Of a DNA stretch of 64,000 nucleotides, positions 36,429-49,585 are shown one piece after another (position 1 is the first letter of the stretch; each line of letters begins with the position of its first letter). A program made the position numbers and the translations under genes. The notes beneath the pieces were generated by a model. The model did not search any database. It was given only the letters and a program-made list of their open reading frames with translations, and was not told the origin of the DNA. The DNA is from Bugula neritina (Eukaryota > Bryozoa > Gymnolaemata > Cheilostomatida > Bugulidae): contig OZ037770.1 in the NCBI GenBank assembly GCA_964035545.1, forward strand, positions 11,272,463 through 11,336,462, written 5' to 3'.

Positions 36429-37235
36429 ACTATATAGCCCATAGTCCTTACTTTTAAAATTGTCATTCACTATTCACATACAATAAATGATAATGAATCC
36501 CTAAGAAACTTCAGCAGAAGTTGATGATGGTATGCTGGTTGAACACAATGTGCTAAATAAACAATATAATTAAAGGTTTTAAAATTATAATACTTGTGAA
36601 AATGTTGGAAACTATTTGCTATTGAGCTAGTGGAAAAATATTAGCATGAACTTGGTGTATGGGCCCGTTGCTGAACCAACCTTGTTTATGTATTAGATGC
36701 ACTCAGGAATTATAATTACTACTTTTAAATTACATTTATATACACCTAAGTAAACATATGGCTCAAGAGTGCCTGAAATTTTCCACAAATTTGAAAATAT
36801 TAAGAACCAGCAATGGATTAAAATTCAAAACTAATTTCTTGGAAGTTAGTGTTACCTTACAGAACAATTACTGAAATTCCAGAACAATTACCAATATTTT
36901 AAAACAATTACTAAAAATGAGAAATAATATTTTATATTTTAAAATGAAGCAAATGTACTGTAGAGCAGCAAGCAGTGATGGAATAATAGAGTAATATTTT
37001 AGAAATGCACGATCTTTTCAAGTGATCATTATTATTACCAAGAAGCAAAATTTATGTATCTAACTATACTAGTTTTTGACAACGTTTTTTTTAAGTCAAT
37101 AAACTTTTTTGACATATGCAGCAGTAAATCACTGAAGCAATTAAGTAGAACAGAAGAACTGGTATGATAAGATATTGTATGCTCAGCCAACAGTCAAGGA
37201 AAATAAAGAGAAGATGTAGTTCTTGAAGTAATCAG

Positions 37236-40200
37236 CTATAGACGCCTGTTTTGTAGCTGCTGAAGCCTTGATATTGTCTTACGAAGCTCTTCAACTTCCT
37301 TTGCATGTTTAGACTCGACATGCGCCATTTTCTACAACAAATTCAGTTCATAAAACAAGTTAATATTACTAAAGTTTAAATTGCCAATTTTTTAATGTTT
37401 TGCATACAATTTTCTTTTAACTGTCTGCTAGTAGAGATGAGCAGTGTTTGATTTAAATTTTCCATCAAACACTTGCGAGCTGAGAAGTTGTCCTTCCTTT
37501 ATATAAAGCATACTGCAACCCAAAAAGTTGAAAATTTGGAATTGTGACTATTTCAAACCCTAAACTCATACATCTAAATCTCTTCAGTTGTAAATTTATT
37601 CTGTTCTGAATGCTTTGAGAAATATCATCAGAGTTAGCTAAGCTGACACATCAGATAATTTTCAGTTTGAATGTTCAAATATTTGGAATAACTAACTCCG
37701 TACAGCTAAGCAAATCGGCAAATAATTCACATTTTCAGACAGCTTTATTGACACATACAGCACATGCTGTTATATATAATTGATAGACTGAATACAGAAT
37801 TACATGACCTGTCCATTTTCAGACAACACAAAATCTATAGTAAAGAAGTTGTTATAAGTCTGTATTCCACACATCTTGCAGAAGTCTTTTATAAGCGATT
37901 TTACCTTCTTGAAAATTTCCTTGTAGTCAAGAGAAGACAACTCTGATGATGCACTGCCTGGCAGAACAGACTGCTGAGCTGTTATCCTAGCTTGCACTCT
38001 CATTACCTTCTCCCCCATCTATAGAGCATAGAACTAACTGAGTTTCTAAGCTCTTTATATATACCATTATCACCTTTTCTGCTTTTTTACCTTCTCCCAT
38101 CTCAAACAGTACATTTACTATTATTTAATATTAACTACTCCTTCATTTTTGTTTTCAATATAAAAACAACATTGCTTATTTTTCCATTTTTTAATCAAAG
38201 TTATTTTTCAACAAATGGTCATTTGAGAAGATAAATCCAAAACAAGGAATTAACGCCTATGGTAATTCAATACAACGCATTTATATGGACATATTTTATG
38301 TGAATTAGTGAGCTTCTACTTCAGCTAATGACCGAGTTATACTTAGAATAAAAACAGTACATATAGTTTAAAACTGCAAAGTAATTGTGAATAATAAGCA
38401 ACAATATTATTTGCGCTAATGTAATATAATATGGCATAATACAACAGCATAAACTACATTGTCAAATAATATTAACTGTTATTTAATTTATATATTATAT
38501 ATTACATAACACTTAATACAGCATAATATACTGATTGACATGCAATACCTCGATTTTTAACTTTTCAAGCTGTTCATTATGAGTTGATTTCAATTCCTCT
38601 ATCTGTTTATTCAAACTCTGAGAGTTATCTCTCTCTTGCTTCAACTCTTCTTCCAAACTGCTGATGCTTTCTAAGTCTGTCATGCAAGCAACTGTTCAAC
38701 TTGCTAACTACACACACGCACACATGGACACAACTTGCTAACTACACATGCATACACACACATATGCATGCACGCACACGCACACACACATGCGAGTACA
38801 CACATCTATGTTATAAAAAAGATAAAATATCAAGCAATAAAAAGAAGACACCTTGCAAAGTTGCATTAAAAGTCTTGAATATGGAAACTCCACCAGTAAA
38901 CATTTATAGCATGCACCATGCAACAAAATCTTTCTGTGCCAGACAATTGACATGTATTAGCTGCAGATGCTTAAAACTTGATACAACAACAAAACAATTC
39001 CAAGTAGGCAAAGCATGATGTTTATATATATATTAGTCCAACCTCTTAAAATTCAAACTGTTTTTCTCTTTAAATGCATGGCACGACAGAGTTACCTAGC
39101 TAAATATAGCTGCCTGCTTTTTTTCAAAGACCGACATTTTTCCTTATGGCTAATATTATCTGAACAGATGGTCACCATCAGGGTATGTGTGTTACAGCTG
39201 TTAGTACTTCATTCATTTGTGACTAAATAAAGAATATTACATATAGCTAACATAAAGGGAAGAGTCAAGCTGTTTCTACTCACGAAGTGCAATGGTCTTA
39301 TGCAACTTGTTTGTGTTGCAATCTTTCTCCAATATTTCATTGTTTAGTGACTGAATTTCGCCATCTTTGTTTTTAGCCACATCTGACAGCCTAGCAACAT
39401 CCTGTTAAACAATAATCTGTCCTGTAAGATGACTGAATAAAGAATTCAATTGTCAAAATGCCAGAAAACTTATTGCTTGCACTAAAGACAGTTGTTGCCT
39501 TTTCAATGTTTGTTGTAATTCAATTCACAGGACAAAAATTCAACTTAAAGCTCAAAATGTCATCTGTCGAAGCCTACTCAATTACTTAGTTTCAGCATAC
39601 ACAACTTTTAAAAAATGCAAAATTTTTATCCATTACTTTCTTAAACCCTGCAAGTATACGCTCAAATGTTTTCAATTTTACCAATGTGAGATAAATTAAA
39701 CATCTTTTGTAGTTTTTTATATATTTATGATATAAAGGAGAGTCAATATACACTTATACTTACAGCTTTATAAGTTTCGAGGCTTGATTCAGCAAGTCTT
39801 AAAGCTGTATTTGTCTCGTTTAACTCACCTGATAATTCGAATCATCATATAATCAGTTACAAGCAAAAAGGAGTCTGCTATAGTATATATAAAACTTGAT
39901 AAGTTCAATATGTTTGACTTTTCAAGTAACGTATAAAATAAAATATTCCTTTTTGCTTCTTGAGTACAGATTATAATTATTTCTATTGAACAAAAACTTC
40001 CAATATTATAAAGCTGATTTAGGCCATATTTAAGTTTGTAGTGGCCTTTAGTTGCATAGAGTCAAAGAGTCAGACTAACTATAGAATCAATGCTTGCCTT
40101 CCATCTTGTGAAGTTTTGACAACTCCTGCTGTAGTGATTGTTTCTGCTGTCTTTCTTCATCCAAACCTGAATAAAACACACCACAATGTAACTAAGTTAG

Positions 40201-41533
40201 GAGTAAGATGTACAAAGTAGATTAGTACTATGTTGGAAATGTGAATTGTTGTGTGGCAATATAGACTTGCCACCTGGACACTACTGGACAAACCAGAGCC
40301 AATTGACTGAATCGGTGAAGTCAGGTGAAAAAGTCTCACTTGTAGTTCATAAAGCTGTTGATAAAACTTCAAATAAGAATAATGATGAGTGACGTTTGAT
40401 TAAAGAAGTTATCTACCCACCAGTCTTGGTTTCGGAGATCATTTCTTCAAGTTTCTCGACTTTTTCGTTGCTCTTCTTTAAACATTCTGATATCCTGGAG
40501 ACATCGTGTAAGTGTTTTTGAAGATTCTAGAAATATTATGTATATAATTAAATAGCAACCTTCATTTTAGACTATTTCTCAAATGTAATAGGAGTTGTCT
40601 CATCTAGCATTAACCAAGTGCATGTAGATGAAAATGAGACATTGGAAAACCTATGCTTATAGGAAGCCAACCACAGTGTTTAAGTTTTCAATGATTAATA
40701 TCTGATTAACTTTCCAGTCAACAACTTTGATGCATGCAATTACAGTGAACAATCATCTTGTATGAATGTTATATTTTAAAATAACTGATGAAAACATTCT
40801 AAAGAAAATTGCTGTATAATTTGAAGCTCCAAAAAATAAGCAAAAATCTTTATTTAAGCCTAAATCATGTTGTGACGTTTGGCCTATAAGAAAAATCAAA
40901 CAATTTATTTAATTGTAGTTAATTCTTGTGCTTGTATCTATCAAACCTACCACAAATATTAATTGCTACAAAAGTTGTTAATGGCATTGCAACATGACAA
41001 TATAGTTATTAGAGCATAGACCGTAAAAACATAGATAGATCATATTGCACATTGTTAAATTCAATTTATAAACAACAACTATAAGTAAGATCAGAAAATT
41101 TTATATGCAAATTAACATTTATATGGCAATTATAAGTTAAATAGATACAGTTAAGTTAAAGTATTTTAGTAACTAGATAAAATATTGTACAAAATTGTGT
41201 ATAGAAGTTTTAGAAGAATGAAATACTGACTGGTTTTAAACTTTTTGTTTTCATTTGATATTATTTTTATGTTTTAATTTTCCTTCTTGTTACATATATG
41301 TTGCAGTAAGAGCTTATGTGAACATAGCAATTTTTCATGTGAGACTTTAATTAGCAAATTGCATAATAATTATTGCAACGTTGTGCATAATATGTGCAAA
41401 CTATGATCTTTACCAGTAAGAACTTGTTAATTTCAGCATTAATTTTTTCATGGTTGATGGGTTCCTTGTTCAGCCCAAGTAATGCTGTGCTAGATAGTAG
41501 TGCCTGCAGCTGCCCACGACTTTTTGCATCCAT
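37236..41533 (-). CDS. Unrecognised coiled-coil protein, about 271 residues (8 exons)
   Basis: Exons 5' to 3': 41539-41414 (ATG at 41533), 40526-40421, 40166-40098, 39828-39764, 39401-39284, 38676-38549, 38018-37905 and 37331-37236 (stop TAG). All phases agree, totalling 816 nt. The product is almost entirely Leu/Glu/Lys helix with heptad spacing, for example SLEEELKQERDNSQSLNKQI and KHAKEVEELRKTISRLQQLQ, broken by one looser segment (QQSVLPGSASSELSSLDYKE). No catalytic motif, signal peptide or membrane segment is seen. One intron has a GC donor. The exon at 38018 could instead read through its AAG/GTAAAA donor for 32 further codons. Centrosomal, kinetochore or cytoskeletal roles are common for such proteins, but nothing here decides. 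Confidence 0.78.
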
Positions 41534-41539
41534 ATTCTC

Positions 41540-42638
41540 CTACAATAAAACATCAACAATTAAAGGAAACTCTGCAGTCTTAAAAAATATATATACCCAA
41601 CAGTGAATTATCATACTGAAGATGTAGAGTTTTTGAAAGTAAATTTGCTTCATCAATTGTGAACTTCAAAGTCGGAGCCAATGTATGTCTTAATTTAGTT
41701 ACCACTGTCAATGCATGCGAGTAAGTATAAGATTGACAAAGTTTATTATTTATGAACAGGTCCTAATAGATGCCATCCCTATACCTATATTAAAATTTTG
41801 ACTACTTTAACTCCTAGTCTACAAGTTGGTATTTAAAAGTAAATCAAATTTCATATTTTTTATCAATATTAACTAAAAGTAAAATTATTATTACAGTAAT
41901 AATAATTATTAAAATTACACTATCATACCTACACTACTCTTAGTCTTACAGTTCCACTTAGACTAAGTCTTACAGCTAAATTTAAAATTAAACTTAAACT
42001 CTTAAAGTTATGTCTTACTCTTAGACTTAGTCTTATGGACATAAAAATTAAAAAATAAATCATCATATTTATGTCTTGTACGGCTTATCCCAAAATTAAC
42101 CAGGCAAAGTTCAACGTCAAAATTACAAATAGATTCCATTATAAAAAAAAATTGAAAACAAATATAACTGTGGTGTGTATTAAACCTTATTATTATTTAT
42201 TATACTTGTGCTTATACTTAAGTTAATAGGATGGGGGTCTGGACTACAGTTTTGTCTTCTGCTCGAAACAGAACGCTTTTAAAACGGCTCGTTGAGCATA
42301 AACTTGTTTTCTGATACTTAATTAATCGTAACTGTTTATAAGCGCCCCGCAGATCTTTTCAATAGATCGGTTTCGTAACTTTAGCCATATAAATACCTCG
42401 GCCTTGCGTATTTATCGCGCTACAAGTGTATTGCAGAGTACCGAGCGCGCGAGAAGTCACACTAGCCTAAAACATTTTAATCCGTTTACACTTATTCATT
42501 TCCGTACTGAAAAGACTGAAAGAAAGTTTGAGTTAGCTGCCAACCGTAACATACTTTTCTTTGCCAAGTATTAACATCTGCAGTAACTCTGTGAAGCATT
42601 AAATTGTTTCTTTAGTTTTTAAATTGAACTTGCTAAAT
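41540..42638. promoter_or_regulatory. Presumed bidirectional promoter between the coiled-coil gene and PCGF
   Basis: The two genes are head to head about 1.1 kb apart. The part up to 42240 is A+T-rich with TTAGACTTAGTC-type short repeats. From 42270 to 42470 the sequence is less A+T-rich, with CpG-containing patches and a TATAAATA at 42388-42395. Promoter activity is inferred from position only. Confidence 0.4.
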
Positions 42639-45600
42639 ATGGATGAACCTGTGCAGCTGTCATCTTTAACATCTCATCTTATATGCAAATTATGTTCGGG
42701 TAAGACCAACCTAAAACTAAAAGTAAAAGTTCACTAAAAGTAAAAGACAAAAGTAAAAGTAAAAACTTAAATTCGACACTGACAGTGACTTTCATTTCGA
42801 TTTTCAAGTTGATTTGGATTTAAAGTTTAAGCATGTTACTTGTACTGTAAGAATAAGACTAGATAGTACTCAGCGTTGGGTTTTGAGTTGAATTTTGAGG
42901 CTTAGTCACATCTTGATTTAAAAAGAAATTCACATAATGATAATGATAAACTTAAGGAACTGTTTTAATTTAATTCTTGTGAGTCTCACTCTGACAACTT
43001 TGGAATAGTAAGATAGTTTAAGTTTGACTTCGAGATAAATCATAATGATAATTCTTGGTCATAGTGATACTCTTACTGATAGACATGATGATGATGCTCG
43101 TCACCATCATCATGATCACATCAGTAGATGATGAAATTAGAAGTTATTTTAATATTTCTTTATATTTTTAATTTTATGTCACTTTATGTTCACATTGTTG
43201 CTTATATTCATGCTATTGTTTTACTTGGGCTTAACTTCAACTTGTGTTTGACTTTGAACCTAAATTTTCTTTTAATCGGAATGCTACTCAAAGTTGACGT
43301 TAACATGTCTTTTAGTATTAAAATATGCCAGCTAAATAATGAGGATAATTGGTGATTCTCAGTCAGTGCTCTTCAGCAATTTGTTTTTTAATAATATGAT
43401 AGTTGGAGTGGAAACTGTTACTAATCTGTGGTAATCTGTTTAGATTTTGGGTGATAATTTTGAGGCACATATAAACTTACGTGGGTTTCTAGTTACCATC
43501 CCTAGTGCAGAGGTATTTTTAAGTCGGCTAAGGACTTATTTTCTGTTGTGACAAAGGAGCAATTATGAGTGAGTGTCTTTTCTAACATCACCGATAACAT
43601 TACTGAGGATTGAACCACTGGTCTAATGACTAGACCATAGATGTTCCTTTTTGAAGGTATATAATAGTGTAATATGATATATAATATAATACATAATATA
43701 TAAAAATGTTATTATGCTATTTACAGGTTATTTAATAGAAGCAACAACCATCATAGAATGTCTTCACACATTCTGTAAAAGTTGTATAGTTCGGTACTTA
43801 GACGAGGACAATAAATGTCCTGAATGTCAGTTGCAAATTCACCAGAGTCATCCTCTCAGCTATATAATGTTGGACAGGAAGATGCAGGTTAGTAAACTAA
43901 TTCTCTCTCAGCTATATCATGTTGGACAGGAAGATGCAGGTTAGTAAACTAATTCCCTCTCAGCTATATCATGCTGGACAGGAAGATGCAGGTTAGTAAA
44001 CTAGTTCCCTCTATGCTGTTTCCTCTAGGATATTGTATACAAGGCTGTACCTGGACTGCAAGCCAAAGAGGAACAGAGAATTAAAGATTTCTATGCGCAG
44101 AGGAAGTTGCCTCTGCCACAGGAAGTGCAGAGTGTGGAGTCCAGCAACACTACCGAGAGAGCATCTTCACCTCGTGAAGCAGATCAGGTGGATAAGTCGT
44201 CAGATACCAACTGTCACCGAACCGACACTCAGGTAGAGGCCTAGTCTTCGGATTTATACTCTCTTGCTTTAAAACTATGTTTGGCTGATTATTTTTATAG
44301 CCCTTTACTGACAAATTTATTGTCCCTAGATTGTTGAATAAGTTTCCATAATGGCAGTATTCAGCTGGTCTAAAACTGGATCGTGGTACATCATCAAGTA
44401 TAGAAAATTATATCAAAATTATTTTCATATATTATGTTGCCTAATTATGCGTTTCATATAACTATAAGTTATTATATCCAAAATTATTTGGTTATAATAC
44501 TAAAGGATTTACACAATTTATTTCTTGATAAGAAAACAAACTAATAGCCTACTGTTTGTATCTAGAAGATATTTTTCTTACCTTTAAGTGCCAAATTGTT
44601 CCACACTCAGTGCCTACATGCTAATTAGAAGTTTAATTTTTCAACCACTGGTTTATATTCAGCTTTGTAGATGAATTTTTTTATAGCTTCTTCTATATGT
44701 GTGGTTATTTTATATTTTATCTAAACAGGTTTCAATATTGATGATGGAAGGAGAAAATATGCCTGCATTAGAGAAAAAGTACCTACTCTGCTCCATATAC
44801 ACAACTATCAAGACCCTTAAGAGGTAAATTCCTTTAGAGTAAACTAGTGCCTTAGGGTTCTGTGAAGTAAAATTTTGCTGAGTGCCTCCGGTTATTTGGT
44901 CATAATTTTGTAAAAATAAAAAAATAAAACGCCAAGTAGCTGACGATTTGTCAGAAATCTTTGCAATGTAAGGAAACAGACTATAACTGGTAGTTGAGTT
45001 TTATACACTCTGTCTTTTTCTTTAAGGTGTCTAACAAAATTTTGGTTTAATGGTTAACTATAGGGTTTTCAACATCAATTAAATGTTCTTTTATGTTTGT
45101 TTTAATTTCATGCTGTTAACGGTTTCAAAATTTAATTTAATTTCAAAAATTATGCTTTATGGAATATGGTTCATTCACAATGTAAGTTTGTTTTAAAGAT
45201 TCAAACACTAAATGATTTCAAAACATTGAAAAGTACAGGTTAATAGTGATGAATGTGTGTAAAGTAACCTTGTAAATCGTGTTTTATTATCTTATTAGTA
45301 GTTGTGTTCTTCTGCACTATGTTACGTATCTTGTTGATTTACTTAGATGTAAATTCATTATTCAGTTATCAATTATTATTGTGGTTAAACAGGAAAAAAG
45401 GTTACAAAAAGGGTACAAAATGAAATCTTCAAAAATGTGGAGAATATAACTCCAAAATATTAATATAAATGACTCTGGTATTCATTACATTCATCATACA
45501 TCTATATAATATATCTTGCAGATATCTTTCCCAGCATATCTACAAGACAGATAACAAGCATCACATGCTCGATATCTTCTGTCAGAAGGAACTGATGGGC

Positions 45601-45696
45601 AAAGAGCACTCTGTGGAGTTTGTGCTAAGAACTCGGTGGAGGTCAAAGCATTTACCTCTAGAGCTTGAATATAGACAGAGAGTGGATATGCTGTAG
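42639..45696 (+). CDS. PCGF3: Polycomb group RING finger protein, PCGF3/5 type (5 exons)
   Basis: PCGF proteins pair with RING1/2 in variant PRC1 complexes that monoubiquitinate H2A. Exons 42639-42699, 43727-43887, 44029-44232, 44729-44823 and 45522-45696 join in phase to 231 residues; human PCGF3 has 242. The C3HC4 RING has C16, C19, C32, H34, C37, C40, C51 and C54, followed by the PCGF3/5-like HQSHPLSYI and [13 protein letters not shown]. The C-terminal RAWUL domain (exons 4-5) ends [19 protein letters not shown] then PLELEYR, close to PCGF3's EEILGKDHTLKFVVVTRWR. PCGF3 and PCGF5 arose by vertebrate duplication, so this is probably the single pre-duplication gene. Exon 2's donor region is triplicated. 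Confidence 0.94.
43484..43645 (-). mobile_element. tRNA-derived SINE, reverse orientation
   Basis: The complement reads GGTCTAGTCATTAGACCAGT, then B-box-like GGTTCAATCC, then the GGTGATGTTAGAAAAGACAC body and the AAGTCCTTAGCCGAC tail shared with other copies. It is in the first PCGF intron. Confidence 0.7.
43850..44010 (+). repeat. Triplicated splice-donor segment of PCGF exon 2
   Basis: A unit of about 52 bp (CTCAGCTATAT...GGACAGGAAGATGCAG then GTTAGTAAACTA) occurs three times. The first copy holds the last 36 bases of exon 2 and its donor. The next two lie in the intron with intact CAG/GTTAGT donors. Confidence 0.9.
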
Positions 45697-46202
45697 GCTT
45701 TTGGCTTCACCAGAGTTTCTAATTGTCTTCCCATTTTTTGTCTTTCTGTGTGCTATCAAATAGTTACCATGGTTCTATTTATTACATATGCATCTAAGTC
45801 ATTCTAGTGTAACCAAAACCCTTAGACTAGCTTTTCATAGGAAATTCTCGTGTAATATGAATTATTTATAATATTATTCCTTTGAGAATTGTGTCCCCCT
45901 CGTGGAATATTTGTAAAGGGATTTTGAAATCAAGGAGATATAATTGATGCATAATGTGTTCTTATGCATAGAAAAGGTGTTGTACAAATGGACAGTATAT
46001 AATGATATGTAAACTTGTATATATGTACGTATGTAGTGCATTCTAATTTATTTAGCTTACTTTCTTATAGTTCATTATGAAAATGCAATTTCTATTAAAC
46101 TTATTAAATGTTAGAGTTACAATATTTCTTGTGTATGTAACTTGAAAATTTGATGGTGTATTCTTATTAAATACCTACTTTATGGTGTATTTGAGCATTG
46201 AG

Positions 46203-46208
46203 AATAAA
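46203..46208 (+). terminator. Poly(A) signal for PCGF
   Basis: AATAAA about 510 bp after the stop codon, followed by a T-rich stretch. Confidence 0.5.
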
Positions 46209-47673
46209 TGTTGTTTTATTCAAAAGTAACAGTTTTAATCATCTTATAGAAATGCTAAGGTTTGTGACGTCATATCAATTTTGAGCAGCACTAATTACAA
46301 CTGTATGGCAAGCAGGACACATTGGTATCATCTTGCTGCCCAAATCAGCTGAGATCTTTTTAATATTGGTCATTGAATACCTTAAGAAGCTGAATTTCTC
46401 AAATTTTTGGTCATGGCTGTTGGACGCTTCCAACACAAGTATGCAACATCTGTTCTGCCCAGTTTCCTTGATAATTTGAACTTTTAAAATTTACTGTAGA
46501 AACTTTTTTATTACTCTCCAATACCTGCCTAGTGGCCCTAACTTTTGAAATGATAACATATGCTCATGAGCTACAAGTAGTTGCTTGTATGCAACAATAA
46601 AAGTGAGCTATTGGAACCAAAGTTAAATGAGGTAAAAGTTAAATCACAATTGTATAATCATGGTGTACTGAAAATGGTAATCCTGAAGATAATATATAAT
46701 GTGTTGTAGTGCAACTTCCATTATAGTCAACATGGTTAGTTTTGAGGAGATAACTCTTTATCGCAGTAGCAATTATTGATGTAATTTTGTTATTGTTTCC
46801 AGAGAGGTAGGAATAAACAACTGAAATATTATTATAAATATATTAGGTACATTTAGGATTTTACTATAGTCTACAATGCAGTGAGATAAACTTTTCTTGG
46901 TGCATTCAACTGGTTTTGTTTCTAAAAAAATTATTTGATGCCTGCAAAACTTTTCGCCGAAAGTAAACATTAATTCCGATCTGAGAGGATTTTTATATGT
47001 TGGGTTACGTCATTTCGCCGGCGACAACGCAGTCACAAAAGGCAATCAACCATAATTATAGTAATATTATATGCCTTGTAATCACAGGCTAATGTTGACC
47101 TTTAGTTCGTTACCTATTGCAGACTCGGCTTCCTATTGCACCAATTGCTGAGGGATTATTTCGTCACCGTGACTCACCAGTCATCACTGATCACCAGCCA
47201 CTTATAATTATACTCACTGAAATCTTTTCCTGTTCAGTAATGATAATATTGTTTTAGTTTATCGTTATTATCTGTGCTGTTCAATCATAAGCTTAAGGAC
47301 ACCTTACACGGGCTTTAATCACATAAATCTTGTTTCGAGAGTTTTTAAGTTTAAGTCAATCCTCGTGACACAAACTGAAACTGGAACTCAAAGTCAAACC
47401 ATTACCATTGGAAATGTTAAACTTAATGTTATTGACTTTTACTTAATCTTATAGTTAATGTTATTCATACTGATAGTGATAGTGCAATACTTGTGGTGAT
47501 GTGGTGCTGATACTGATAGTAATATGGATTTTGTATTTTCTTGCTGTTAAGGTTATTCATGCTAAAACTAAACCGGTAAAACTAAAAGTAAAGTTCCAGT
47601 GCTCAACGACAACTGGTAGTACTAGTGGTAAACTTGAAGTACTAGTAGTAGAGTAGTAGAACTAGCAGTAGTG
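46209..47673. other. Intergenic DNA between PCGF and the copia element
   Basis: A+T-rich with no credible gene. A short patch at 47000-47035 contains TTACGTCA and GCCGGCGAC; 47600-47670 has AGTAGT/ACTAGT short repeats. Confidence 0.6.
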
Positions 47674-47678
47674 ATACC
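47674..47678. repeat. 5' target-site duplication ATACC
   Basis: ATACC directly precedes the 5' LTR and recurs directly after the 3' LTR at 51209-51213, as expected for integrase-mediated insertion. Confidence 0.9.
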
Positions 47679-47951
47679 TGTTGAGAAACAATCATGCGAT
47701 CCTATCGCTAATCACATTCATAACAATCACGTGACAATGTACTAACTAATTGCTGTACTAGAATCGCTGTATACTTGTTTACCCCTTCTCTTCCGTTCTG
47801 TTATACAAAAACCATCGTCATGATTTTGATTCAAATAAATATTTTATTACCAAATAATTAAATCAGTCAGTCAGTTTGCTCGATAAGTTAAATCAGCAAT
47901 CAATATCGTATTTCATAATAAATACTTTACATGATGGCAACACATTCAACA
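47679..47951 (+). repeat. 5' LTR (273 bp)
   Basis: Starts TGTTGAGAAACAATCATGCG and ends GGCAACACATTCAACA, with TGTTGA/TCAACA as terminal inverted repeats. An AATAAATATTTTATT stretch inside may serve as its poly(A) signal. Confidence 0.95.
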
Positions 47952-47965
47952 GGTTATGGGCCCAG
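47952..47965 (+). other. Primer-binding site matching the initiator tRNA-Met half molecule
   Basis: GGTTATGGGCCCAG abuts the LTR. It is complementary to the anticodon arm of initiator tRNA-Met (anticodon CAU), the priming mode known for Drosophila copia. Confidence 0.8.
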
Positions 47966-48024
47966 ATGCTTTGTAGCCATCAACTTCTACCCTGCGACAT
48001 GCTCCACAAGGTAGCTACTAATAC

Positions 48025-48590
48025 TAATCACTCACACTGTACAGTGTCACTCACACTGTACACAATACTACTACTACTCACTCTACAGTGTCACTCACAC
48101 TGTACACAGTACTATTACTACTCAGTACTCACTCACTCTACAGTGTCACTCACACGGTACACAATATAAATATTACTACTACTCACTGTACAATATCACT
48201 CACACTGTACACAGTATTACTATTACTCACTGTACAGTATCACTCACTATCATAGTGACTATGCAGTATCGCTCACTGTACACTACCACTCACTCACACT
48301 GTACACAGTATGAGTATTACTATTACTCACTGTACAGTATCACTCACTATCATAGTGACTATGCAGTATCGCTCACTGTACACTACCACTCACTCACACT
48401 GTACACAGTATTACTATTACTCACTGTACAGTATCACTCAGTCACTGTACACAGTACTACTCACTGGGCAGCACTACTCACTTTACATAGTATTACTCAC
48501 TGCACAGTATCACTCACTATGTAGTACTACTCACTATACAACACTACTCAGTACTCACTATATTGTACTACTCACTATATAGTACTACAC
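48025..48590. repeat. Tandem array of TCACTCACACTGTACACAGT units
   Basis: Imperfect units with interspersed ACTACTACT runs fill the place where gag would be expected. One stretch of about 100 bp (48236-48345 and 48346-48435) is duplicated. Confidence 0.85.
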
Positions 48591-48597
48591 ACCGACA

Positions 48598-49585
48598 CAC
48601 ATACCGGTACACACACAGACCGGCACACACAGACCGGAACACACAGACCGGAACACACACCGGCACAAAGACCGGAACACACACCGGCACACAGACCGGA
48701 ACACACACCGGCACAGACACCGGAACACACACCGGAACACACACCGGCACAAAGACCGGAACACACACCGGCACAAAGACCGGAACACACACCGGCACAC
48801 AGACCGGAACACACACCGGCACACAGACCGGAACACACACCGGCACACAGACCGGAACACACACCGGCACAAAGACCGGAACACACACCGGCACAAAGAC
48901 CGGAACACACACCGGCACAAAGACCGGAACACACACCGGCACAGACCGGAACACACACCGGCACACAGACCGGAACACACACCGGAACACACACCGGCAC
49001 ACAGACCGGAACACACACCGGCACAAAGACCGGAACACACATCGGCACAAAGACCGGAACACACACCGGCACAAAGACCGGAACACACACCGGCACAGAC
49101 CGGAACACACACCGGCACAAAGACCGGAACACACACCGGCACACAGACCGGAACACACACCGGCACACAGACCGGAACACACACCGGCACACAGACCGGA
49201 ACACACACCGGAACAAAGACCGGAACACACACCGGCACAAAGACCGGAACACACACCGGCACACAGACCGGAACACACACCGGCACACAGACCGGAACAC
49301 ACACCGGCACAAAGACCGGAACACACACCGGAACACAAACCGACACACACACCGAAACACAAACTAGCACACGCACCGGAACACACACCGGCGCACACGC
49401 CAGAACACACACTGACACGCACACAGACTGGAACACACACCGGAACACAAACCGGCACACACACCAAAACACAAACCGGCGCACACGCCAGAACACACAC
49501 TGACACGCACACACTGAAACACACACACTGACACGCACACACTGAAACATACACCCGCACACGCACCGTAACACACCGGCACACA
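48598..49585. repeat. CCGG/CACA minisatellite, about 24-bp unit
   Basis: Roughly 40 units of ACCGGAACACACACCGGCAC plus AAAG/ACAG, more divergent after 49330. The unit is mostly a multiple of three and lacks stops, so frames stay open on both strands for up to 361 codons. They are low-complexity artefacts rather than genes. Confidence 0.95.

Larger units (their letters stand above)
35427..37235. other. Intergenic DNA between SLC6 and the coiled-coil gene
   Basis: Holds the presumed SLC6 promoter just above 35426 and two family-A MITE copies. I see no coding sequence. Confidence 0.6.

Noticed and set aside
48025-48590. Repeats that could suggest a CRISPR array or gag gene
   Set aside because: Imperfect head-to-tail units without spacers; the short His/Tyr/Thr-rich frames shift with the repeat and match no gag.
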